Below, in pieces: positions 27,531 to 35,094 of a DNA stretch of 64,000 bases. The translations under genes and the position numbers were made by a program. Each line of letters opens with the position of its first letter. The first letter of the stretch is position 1. The notes below the pieces were generated by a model, which saw nothing but the letters and a program-made list of their open reading frames with translations, was not told where the DNA came from and ran no database searches. Origin of the DNA: JAKALD01 sp963817785 (GTDB lineage Bacteria; Pseudomonadota; Gammaproteobacteria; Burkholderiales; SG8-39); assembly GCA_963817785.1 (NCBI GenBank), contig CAWFPL010000008.1, positions 62,001 through 126,000 of the forward strand. Direction: 5' to 3'.

Positions 27531-29267
27531 CTAAAGAGGCGCGATGCGCACGTGCAACAGTGCAGAGCGTCCACCGCGAACTTCCTTGAGACAGCGCCGG
27601 ATCGCATCAGGCACTTTGTCCGGATCGGTCAAGGCTTCCCCATAGGCACCCGCCGCCTCCGCGACCTTCGCGAACTCCATCTCCGGCGCAAGGAGGCACT
27701 CATACTTATTCAGGGCCTTTGCCTCGCCCTCCGGGTACATGCGCAATGTGGCTTCCTTCACCGCGGCCCAGCCGGAATTGTCGAGGATGACCGTGAAGAT
27801 TGGCAGCTTGTACTGTTTCGAAACCGCGTACACTGATTCGGGATTGCAGAAATAGAACGTACCATCTCCGACGATCTGCACTACGGTGCATTGGGGCTGC
27901 GCGAGCTTGATCCCGAGTGCCATCCCTCCAGAGAAACCGAGCCCGCCGCCGGCCAACCCAACCAGCGAACCGGGCTTCGGGCGGGGTATCTGAGCAAACA
28001 CTACTGGCCCGTTACGTATCGCCTCGTTTAACACGACATCGCTCGGCTCGATAGCTCGACCCAGCTCGGCGCAAACGTAGTTCGGGTTGATGCCCCCCGG
28101 GGAGCCTCTGTCCAGTGCACGCTTTGCAACCCCAGCGAGGCGCGTTTGCTGATCCTTGGCAAACGACTCGATGCGCCGCTTGGCCGTTGCGACGAAGGCC
28201 GGCTTGGCGCGCACTCTCATGGCATCGAGCAGCTGAGCGAGGATGCGACTGCTGTCACCTTCGATTCGCATGTTGCTGGGGAAGCCCCACATGGGAAACG
28301 CGCGTTTCACCACGTCGATGTCGATGTGCGCCCAGAAGGTGGCCGGGTTGTCCTGCGTGTCCTTGGGAATCCAAGGCACGTCCACGTCGACGAGAAGACC
28401 GAGGTCGGCTTGCGGCACATACTCGGCGGGGGAAAACCCAGCGAAGCACGGCGAGTCGTGTGGAATATTCAAGTAGACGGGGTTAAATTCGACCACCCGG
28501 ATGCCGGCAAAACGAGCCAGCTCGTCGAGTAGCGTGGCGGTTGCGGGATTTCGTCCGGCGTAGGCGGTTATAAGAAGGGGATTCTGCGCTGCGAGCAACT
28601 TCTCCGCGAGTACATTCACCATCTCCGGATCGGCGCCGCCCGCAGTGACTGGGCCATAGCGCTCTTTGGGAAAGGAGCGAATGTCCTTCATGTCCCAGGT
28701 TTCGGCGAGCGTCTCGCGCGGCAGCATCAGGTACACAGGCCCTTTCGGGTCGCTCTGCATGACGGTGTGCGCGCGGCGAAGCGCTTCCTTCGTGACCACC
28801 CCCGTAGGCAAGGTGTACTCCCACTTGACGTACGGGCGCACTATGCTTCCCTGGTCGAACGGTTCCTGCACGAAATGCACGTACGTGTCGCGGGAGCCAG
28901 TTAGCTCGCCGCGAAGGGTGTGGGGGGATTTCCCCGCGATTAGTAGAACAGGCGTACGAGCACGGAATAGGTTATGCATGGCCATCGCTGCATTGGCCGT
29001 GCCGGCATCAACGTGAACCATAACGCCCTGGCCGCGGCCCGTAGCAATCGCATAGCCCGCAGCCATATGCACGGCGACGCTCTCGTGCGGACATAAGATT
29101 GTTTTAGGAAACGCGCGCCCCGCTTTACTCCAGCGCGCCATCTCTTCGATCAGGGGCGCGTGATCGGTGCCGAGGTTGCAGAACAGGTACTCGATGCCGA
29201 GCTCGTTCAATCCCTCGAGCACGTAGTGTGCAGTCGCGTGGAGCTCCTTATGGAGTCCGTCGTCCAT
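27531..29267 (-). CDS. Thiamine-diphosphate-dependent enzyme (acetolactate synthase/benzoylformate decarboxylase-like)
   Basis: A 578-residue ThDP enzyme. N-terminal PYR domain with the catalytic Glu in LCPHESVAVHMAAGYA; central domain (VLAEKLLAAQNPLLITAYAG); C-terminal PP domain with the ThDP/Mg motif in IVGDGTFYFCNPESVYAV, then ILDNSGW. I took the ATG at 29267 because GGAGG lies 5 bp ahead; a longer open frame to 29756 only overlaps the amidohydrolase gene. Relatives decarboxylate or carboligate 2-oxo acids. It is third in a run with an aldehyde dehydrogenase and an amidohydrolase, which suggests a decarboxylase feeding an aldehyde to the dehydrogenase (inference). Confidence 0.88.
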   Translation of the reverse strand: MDDGLHKELHATAHYVLEGLNELGIEYLFCNLGTDHAPLIEEMARWSKAGRAFPKTILCPHESVAVHMAAGYAIATGRGQGVMVHVDAGTANAAMAMHNLFRARTPVLLIAGKSPHTLRGELTGSRDTYVHFVQEPFDQGSIVRPYVKWEYTLPTGVVTKEALRRAHTVMQSDPKGPVYLMLPRETLAETWDMKDIRSFPKERYGPVTAGGADPEMVNVLAEKLLAAQNPLLITAYAGRNPATATLLDELARFAGIRVVEFNPVYLNIPHDSPCFAGFSPAEYVPQADLGLLVDVDVPWIPKDTQDNPATFWAHIDIDVVKRAFPMWGFPSNMRIEGDSSRILAQLLDAMRVRAKPAFVATAKRRIESFAKDQQTRLAGVAKRALDRGSPGGINPNYVCAELGRAIEPSDVVLNEAIRNGPVVFAQIPRPKPGSLVGLAGGGLGFSGGMALGIKLAQPQCTVVQIVGDGTFYFCNPESVYAVSKQYKLPIFTVILDNSGWAAVKEATLRMYPEGEAKALNKYECLLAPEMEFAKVAEAAGAYGEALTDPDKVPDAIRRCLKEVRGGRSALLHVRIAPL

Positions 29268-29290
29268 AGATCCTCCCCAAGCGCCCGTCG

Positions 29291-30301
29291 TTACGCGAGC
29301 TTCAGCAACCGCCGCGCGTTGCCCTCGTAGATGGCGTGGCGCTCGGCGGGCGAGAGGTCGAGCCGCTCGACGATCTCGATGGTGGTGCGCGTGTACATCG
29401 AGCCCTTCTCCGGGTCGAACGGCGCGTCCGAGGCGAACAGCACGCGCTCGGGGCCGAAGAACTTCAGGCCGCACTTGGTCGCCTCCCAGGCGCCGAACAG
29501 CGCCGTGTCGGCGTAGAACATGCGAAAGTAATCGAGTGGGCGCTTCTTCAGCTTGCTCAGCAGCAGCGTGTAGTCCTCGTCCGAGGTGCGCTTGCCGAGC
29601 TGGTCCCACCCCGGACCGACGCGGCCTTCGAAGTACGGCACCATTCCGCCCATGTGGTGGGTGATGATCTTGAGTTCGGGATGGCGGTCGAACAGGCCCG
29701 CGAACACGATGTGCGCCATGGCGACGCTCGTCTCGTACGGCCAGCCGAAGGTCCACCAGATCTCGTAGTGGCTCTTCTTCTCCGACTTGTAGTCCGGCGT
29801 GTCGGCGCCGCGCGCCGGATGCAGCCAGATCGGCAGGTCGAGCTTCGCCATGAGGTCGAACAGCGGCAGCGTCTCTGGGGCGGTGAGCGGGCGGCCCAGG
29901 ACGTTGCTGAACACTTGCACCCCGACCGCGCCGAGTTCCGCCACCGCGCGTTGCGCTTCACGCAGTAATCCCTTCGGATCGTTCATTGGCAGCGAAGCGA
30001 TGAACGCGGGAAAGCGCTTGTGGTGCTTGCGCACCAGCTCGGCCATGCCGTCGTTGGCGAGCTTGGCAAGTTCAGAGGAAAGAGGCGCTGGGCCGAACAC
30101 TTCGATCGGCGGCGAGCCCAGGCAGATCACCTGCGCGTAGTCGTCACCGAACTGATCCATGATGCGGAAGCGCGCGTCCAGGTCGACGATCGCCGGGATC
30201 GCGCGCACGCGCTTGTGCATATCCTGGCCATTCGGCGCGACCTTGAGCATGCGTTCGTAGTACTTCTTCGGGAAGATGTGATTGAAGATGTCGAGCTTCA
30301 T
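29291..30301 (-). CDS. Amidohydrolase-family protein (ACMSD-like)
   Basis: A 336-residue TIM-barrel protein of the amidohydrolase-2 group, which includes aminocarboxymuconate-semialdehyde decarboxylase and hydroxybenzoate/resorcylate-type decarboxylases. Matching features: LPIWLHPARGAD (metal His), ELKIITHHMGGMVPYFEGRV, and VLFASDAPFDPEKG (metal Asp). At the N-terminus the usual D-x-H-x-H reads LDIFNHIFP, so the first metal His is Phe6 and only His8 remains; metal binding may be altered. It lies 23 bp ahead of the ThDP gene, so it is co-transcribed. A decarboxylase role is family inference. Confidence 0.85.
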   Translation of the reverse strand: MKLDIFNHIFPKKYYERMLKVAPNGQDMHKRVRAIPAIVDLDARFRIMDQFGDDYAQVICLGSPPIEVFGPAPLSSELAKLANDGMAELVRKHHKRFPAFIASLPMNDPKGLLREAQRAVAELGAVGVQVFSNVLGRPLTAPETLPLFDLMAKLDLPIWLHPARGADTPDYKSEKKSHYEIWWTFGWPYETSVAMAHIVFAGLFDRHPELKIITHHMGGMVPYFEGRVGPGWDQLGKRTSDEDYTLLLSKLKKRPLDYFRMFYADTALFGAWEATKCGLKFFGPERVLFASDAPFDPEKGSMYTRTTIEIVERLDLSPAERHAIYEGNARRLLKLA

Positions 30302-30352
30302 ATTGCTCCTATTGCCTATCGGCCTCAGTTACGGCACCCGCCTATGCATGGG

Positions 30353-31828
30353 CTAAGCCTTGTTGGTTTCGAAATACACGTGCTTGGTCTGCAAGAAATC
30401 GTTTAGCCCCTCGACGCCGTGCAGGCGCCCAAAGCCGCTCTCGCGGTAACCGCCCGTCTCCGCTTCCGGGAAGAGACGGTTGTACGTGTTAATCCAAACC
30501 GTCCCCGCCATTAACGCTCGAGCCATGCGGTGAGCCCGCGCGTGGTCGCGCGTCCAGAGGCTGGCGGCGAGGCCGTAACGGGTCGCGTTGGCTCTTGCGA
30601 CCGCCTCTGCCTCATCGTCGAACGTCTCAAGCACCAAGACTGGCCCAAATATCTCTTCCTGTATCAGCGGCGACGCGAGATCGCGAATCTCGATGAGGCT
30701 TGGAGTGATAAATGCACCTGCACCGAGCTTGCCGTCCGGTACACGCCCCCGCAGCAGCAACTTGCCGCGGGCTGCCGCTTCGTCCACCAAGCGTACTATG
30801 CGATCGCGGCTCCGTCGATCGATCATCGGCCCCATTTGTGACGCGGCGTCATTGCCTGGGCCAACGATGACACTACCCAGCGCAGCCGCTAGGTCGTGCC
30901 TGAACGCGTCCGCGACCGATTCGTGGACGAGTACCCGGGTAGCCGCCGTGCACATCTGGCCGGCCATCACCGTCGCGGCTGCGACGAGCGTCGCCACTGC
31001 CTTTGTCCGATCGCAATCGGGGAACACGATGGAAGGCGACTTACCGCCCAGTTCGAGCGAGAGTCGCTTCAGGGTGCCCGCAGCGGCCGCCATGATCTTC
31101 TTGCCGACCGCACGCGATCCGGTAAAGCTCACCACTTCCACATCCGCCGCGCGCACCAGCGCTTCGGACACGGCGCTTCCGGACTCGGTGATGAAGTTGA
31201 CCGCGCCAGGAGGCAATCCCGGCACCTCGGCCAGGCACTTAATGACCAAGTGGGTGGCAAGACTGGTCTGATGCGCGGACTTCACCACTGCGGTGCAGCC
31301 CGCGGCGAGCGCGGGCGCCAGCGAGCGCACTAGCAGGGTGATCGGCGCATTCCACGGGACAATGATCCCCGCAAGGCCGGCCGGCTCGCGTGTCAGCAAG
31401 GACATGCAACCGTCATCAGGCTCCACACAACGCCCGAACAGGTTGCGCGCAAGTCCCGCGTAGTAGCGCAGCTCCGAGATGGAGGCAGAAAGCTCGCCCG
31501 CCGATTCCCGAAGCAGCTTGCCGTTAACCCGGGTGAGCTGCACTTCGATTTCCTTGCGGCGCGCGGCAAGCCGATCGGCAAAATCGAGCAGCACCTGCGA
31601 GCGCACGCGCGGCGCATGCGACCATCCCCCGTCATCAAAGGCCCGCCTAGCCGCCGCAATCGCCGCCTCCGCATCCGCGAGCCCACCTTCGGCAAACGTA
31701 CCAACCTTCTCGCCGCTCGCCGGGTCAATGCAATCCCCCCTCGCGCTGCCCTTGTCGCCAAACGGACACCATTTGCCGTCGATCCAGTGCATTGCATGGT
31801 TATTCACGGCATCCTCTCCCATCCGCAA
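30353..31828 (-). CDS. NAD(P)-dependent aldehyde dehydrogenase
   Basis: A 491-residue ALDH, normal length. IIVPWNAPITLL, LELGGKSPSIVF (catalytic Glu), GQMCTAATRVLV (catalytic Cys), EEIFGPVLVLETFDDEAEAV, and WINTYNRLFPEAETGGYRESGFGR are all standard. First gene of the ALDH, amidohydrolase, ThDP enzyme run, with 51 bp to the next start. The ATG may be one or two codons downstream of the chosen one. It probably oxidises the aldehyde produced by the pathway. Confidence 0.92.
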   Translation of the reverse strand: MRMGEDAVNNHAMHWIDGKWCPFGDKGSARGDCIDPASGEKVGTFAEGGLADAEAAIAAARRAFDDGGWSHAPRVRSQVLLDFADRLAARRKEIEVQLTRVNGKLLRESAGELSASISELRYYAGLARNLFGRCVEPDDGCMSLLTREPAGLAGIIVPWNAPITLLVRSLAPALAAGCTAVVKSAHQTSLATHLVIKCLAEVPGLPPGAVNFITESGSAVSEALVRAADVEVVSFTGSRAVGKKIMAAAAGTLKRLSLELGGKSPSIVFPDCDRTKAVATLVAAATVMAGQMCTAATRVLVHESVADAFRHDLAAALGSVIVGPGNDAASQMGPMIDRRSRDRIVRLVDEAAARGKLLLRGRVPDGKLGAGAFITPSLIEIRDLASPLIQEEIFGPVLVLETFDDEAEAVARANATRYGLAASLWTRDHARAHRMARALMAGTVWINTYNRLFPEAETGGYRESGFGRLHGVEGLNDFLQTKHVYFETNKA

Positions 31829-32896
31829 CTGTTCACCGGTATTCGCTCAATAATGTCCATTATCTAAATTACCCACCCGAACGGTGCATAACCTAGGTCG
31901 AATAAAGCGTGGGTGTAGATCGGATGTGGTATCCAGCACAGAAGTCGCTTTGCACTTGGTGCCTGGAGCCCATATTGTAAGTTGGACCCGCAGCCTCACG
32001 AGCACCCCATACGCACCCCGTACCGTCGCCAAGGAGCCTTTGGACCCGGAGCACGCATCCTAGAATTCGACGATGTGGGCTTCACACGGGTATCGCGTTC
32101 ACAGGGAAGTGACAACGGAACTGTCCTAAGTACGATGCGCGCGGACTCGATGTTCACAAACGGACCCTCTTCCCGTGTGTACGTATCGCCCGCCGCACGG
32201 GTGTCGAGCAACACGTACAGACGTTCCCAACCGCGACCTGCGGGCTCCATGCTATGTCGGATTGACTAGCCGCATACGCAACGGCGTGTATTGGAGGCCG
32301 CTCTGGCACCTGCTCGAGGGCAGCATCGCGCCAACGCTCGGTACCACGATGCACGTCAAAGACATGGCCCAACGTCAACGGCACCACGTGCGTCGCCGAT
32401 CTGCTGGCCACAGTCTGATCGGTAGTTTGGTGATGCCTGTGTCGCCTCAGGAGGTTCGCATGCTCACCCGCTCGCGCAACCAAGCGGTCCGGGAGCGCGG
32501 CGCCCATGTGCAAGACATTGAAAAGATCCTTAAGGCCACCAACAGTACGCTCAACGCCGCGCTCTCCGGCACTCGTAGCCAAAACGACAAGGTCCAGAAG
32601 ATGTTCAGCCGCGTTCATGTCAGCTATCATATGGATCAGACCTCTGTTGACCCGTTATTCGGTGCGGCGGATGGCTTGTCTCGCGGATCGGATGTCACGC
32701 AGATGACTCACTTAACGCAACTGAACTTTAGCTTCGATATTCTGATGAGGACTCCCTCAGCGCAGTCCATCAGCGCCAGCAGGCTTACGTCTACGCTAGC
32801 AGGCCGGATGTAAGACTTACATTCTTATCTCTCTCAGCTGCACGCAAAATCACTTTTCACTCCAACTGGCATCCATATAAGAGTCTCCCTAATTGC
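31829..32896. other. Long intergenic region, no confident gene
   Basis: About 1.07 kb between the aldehyde dehydrogenase and the MarR gene, which diverge. A plus frame to 32813 (with QDIEKILKATNSTLNAALSG) and a minus frame from 32630 overlap each other; neither has a known motif or clear ribosome site. It must hold the promoters for both flanking genes. The plus strand just before the MarR ATG is relatively AT-rich. Confidence 0.4.
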
Positions 32897-33484
32897 ATGA
32901 AAGCACCTCTATATAAGCTACACCGCCGACCCGGCTTCCTGCTGAAACGCTGCAATCAAGTGACGTCCGCAATCTTCATCGACCGCTGCCGTGAATTCAA
33001 CATCACGCCGTCTCAGTATGGTGCACTGTGCGCCTTGCGCGAGTTTCCGGGTATTGACCAACTGGCCGTTGGGCGACTTGTCGGACTCGATCGCTCCACG
33101 GCAGGCTTAGTCGTCAAGCTACTTGCCGAACGCGGCCTGGTCGAGCGTTCCGTGAATGAACGCGACAGCCGCAGCATGCACCTTAAGCTGTCGCCTGCAG
33201 GGAGCAGGGCATTGGCCGAAATCGAGCCCCTCGCCGCACGTGCACAGAAAGACGCCCTTGCAGCATTGCCCCGATCTAAACAGGGACAATTTCTCGCGAT
33301 ATTAGAGATGTTCTTACAAGGCCATGAGGCCATCATCAATCCGCAAGATGTGGTAACGCGCAAAACCTTCGGCAGTCAGTTCGACGCCCTGTCGAGCTCG
33401 CCTCGTCGCGACGCCGAGGACACAAGCGCGAAATATGCACGCAAGCCGACCAAGCGTCGGCGATTCCAACGCGGCCAGGAATGA
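32897..33484 (+). CDS. MarR-family transcriptional regulator
   Basis: A 195-residue regulator. The winged helix-turn-helix (about 30-115) shows NITPSQYGALCALREFPG, then LAVGRLVGLDRSTAGLVVKLLAERGLVERSVNERDSR, and the wing MHLKLSPAG. The last 45 residues are a charged, Lys/Arg-rich extension. MarR proteins usually repress adjacent degradative genes and release DNA on binding an aromatic ligand. Diverges from the ALDH-amidohydrolase-ThDP run and converges with the molybdo-enzyme operon. Confidence 0.92.
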   Translation: MKAPLYKLHRRPGFLLKRCNQVTSAIFIDRCREFNITPSQYGALCALREFPGIDQLAVGRLVGLDRSTAGLVVKLLAERGLVERSVNERDSRSMHLKLSPAGSRALAEIEPLAARAQKDALAALPRSKQGQFLAILEMFLQGHEAIINPQDVVTRKTFGSQFDALSSSPRRDAEDTSAKYARKPTKRRRFQRGQE

Positions 33485-33541
33485 CAGCAATATTTAGTCT
33501 CACTCACGATGAACACCCTTTGCGCGTCGGCCCGCTGTTGC

Positions 33542-34471
33542 CTAGCGTTGCGGCGCAAGCCGAGTCCAAACGGGAAGGTGCACACCCGCCCGTATAGTCG
33601 AATATTTCATGAAGAAGTCGCCGAACACGGACGCAAGACCGAGCGCTGCCATGGTGCCCAGAGACAAGGGACCGGAAAACCGCGTCCATACGAGCCACGC
33701 GGGCAACAGCACGCCAAGCGCGAGCGTCCCCCCATAGAAATAGATCGCTATCCGACCGGCCAGTAGTTCGTGGACCGAACGCTGCGCGGCGGGATTGCCG
33801 CTCGTCAGGGCACCATAGACCTCCAAGGCTATGAATACGATGACGAGCGCCGTGATACCGATCCAGAGCAGGAGCAGCTGGGCGACGGGGGCGGAGCTGT
33901 GCGCCCCGAGCGCTACGCTCAGGAGAAGCGCCGCGACACCTCCGCGCAGCGCATACGCGATGTAGAGCGCCGGATGCAGGGGCGAATTCCAGAATGGGAT
34001 GCCCTTGGACGAGGTGTAGACGAATCCCATGTACACCATGAGAATCAGCATGCCGACGAACGCGAGCACGCAGCCAATGCCGGCGAGGATGGAGTCGGTG
34101 CTCCAAAGAACCCCGGGAAGAAAAAGCGGCACCAAGTAGAGGAAAGCGCCGGCGATAAAGAAGGCCAGCCCGAAGAACCCCCGTGAGATCCAGGAGGTAC
34201 GGACGTGCGCCATCATCCTCCAGAAGCGCCCGGGCCGACCTAGAAAGGCCAGGTGGGCGCCCCCCCCCAGGCAGGCGAGCATGAAGGCGATCGCCAGACC
34301 GGCCTGGCTGCCGAAAAGCCACGAAAAGAGCCATGTCCCCGCCGCGACCCCGACCACGAAGTGGCCGATTACGAGGAAAATTCCACGCCCTTCGCCCCAC
34401 TGCCGCTGTGGCCGCAGCTCGCTGCGGAGATCCACGATGAGCTGATCGTACTTTGCGCGTGACGGGTTCAT
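33542..34471 (-). CDS. NrfD/DmsC-type membrane subunit of a molybdo-oxidoreductase
   Basis: A 309-residue polytopic membrane protein with about eight hydrophobic helices (for example IFLVIGHFVVGVAAGTWLFS and GFFGLAFFIAGAFLYLVPLF). It corresponds to the NrfD-like quinone-binding anchor of complex iron-sulfur molybdoenzymes. Last gene of the operon MoaD-like, catalytic subunit, Fe-S subunit, anchor; 18 bp after the Fe-S gene. It would exchange electrons between the Fe-S subunit and the quinone pool. Confidence 0.87.
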   Translation of the reverse strand: MNPSRAKYDQLIVDLRSELRPQRQWGEGRGIFLVIGHFVVGVAAGTWLFSWLFGSQAGLAIAFMLACLGGGAHLAFLGRPGRFWRMMAHVRTSWISRGFFGLAFFIAGAFLYLVPLFLPGVLWSTDSILAGIGCVLAFVGMLILMVYMGFVYTSSKGIPFWNSPLHPALYIAYALRGGVAALLLSVALGAHSSAPVAQLLLLWIGITALVIVFIALEVYGALTSGNPAAQRSVHELLAGRIAIYFYGGTLALGVLLPAWLVWTRFSGPLSLGTMAALGLASVFGDFFMKYSTIRAGVHLPVWTRLAPQR

Positions 34472-34489
34472 GGCTCTCGGACTCCTTGC

Positions 34490-35092
34490 CTACGCAGGCA
34501 GATAAAAGACCGACGGCTTGGTCCCAGCCTCTGGATGAAGCGGAAAGCCTCCCCGTTCCTTGATCAAACGCGACACTTCACTTGTGGGATCCTCAAGATC
34601 TCCGAAATACCTAGCAACAGTCGGGCAGTTGGCAACGCACGCCGGCTGCTTGCCCATGCGTACGCGGTCACGGCAAAAATTACACTTCATCACCACATTG
34701 TTCTGGTGGCGCGTGGTGCGCGCCTGCTCGTAAGCCGTCGGGCCCGCCTCGTAGTAGTTCTGCGGCCCGTCGTTGAAGTAGCGATTGCTGTACGGGCACG
34801 CCATCATGCACGCGCGGCAGCCGACGCATTTGTCATGGTCGATGTCGACGATGCCATCGTTCCACTTGAAGCTTGCTCCGGTCGGACAGGCATCGACACA
34901 GGGCGCTTCCTCGCAGTGATTGCACAGCACCGGCAGGAACACCGGCCTTACGGTCGGATACTGGCCCTCCTCGCGCTTGAGCACCCTCGCGTAGAACACC
35001 CCAGGAGGCGTCCCGTGCTCGGCCTTGCAGGAAAGCTGGCAGCCGTAGCAGCCGATGCAACGCTTAAGGTCGATCACCATTCCCCACCGCAT
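34490..35092 (-). CDS. Four-cluster ferredoxin-like Fe-S subunit
   Basis: An electron-transfer subunit of the DmsB/NrfC/PadC kind, about 200 residues. Cysteine groups: CIGCYGCQLSC, CNHCEEAPCVDACP, CVGCRACMMACP and CNFC with later cysteines, enough for four [4Fe-4S] clusters. I prefer the ATG at 35092 (MRWGMVIDLKRC) because GGAGG lies 7 bp ahead; the ATG at 35098 overlaps the upstream stop as ATGA and is also possible. Links the molybdenum subunit to the membrane anchor. Confidence 0.92.
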   Translation of the reverse strand: MRWGMVIDLKRCIGCYGCQLSCKAEHGTPPGVFYARVLKREEGQYPTVRPVFLPVLCNHCEEAPCVDACPTGASFKWNDGIVDIDHDKCVGCRACMMACPYSNRYFNDGPQNYYEAGPTAYEQARTTRHQNNVVMKCNFCRDRVRMGKQPACVANCPTVARYFGDLEDPTSEVSRLIKERGGFPLHPEAGTKPSVFYLPA

Positions 35093-35094
35093 GG

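Noticed and set aside
27531..29756. A 741-codon version of the ThDP enzyme starting at 29756
   Set aside because: The first 163 codons are antisense-type shadow of the amidohydrolase gene; the ATG at 29267 has a good ribosome site.
32154..32813. Genes in the 31.8-32.9 kb gap
   Set aside because: Overlapping frames on both strands without motifs, ribosome sites or neighbours to support either.
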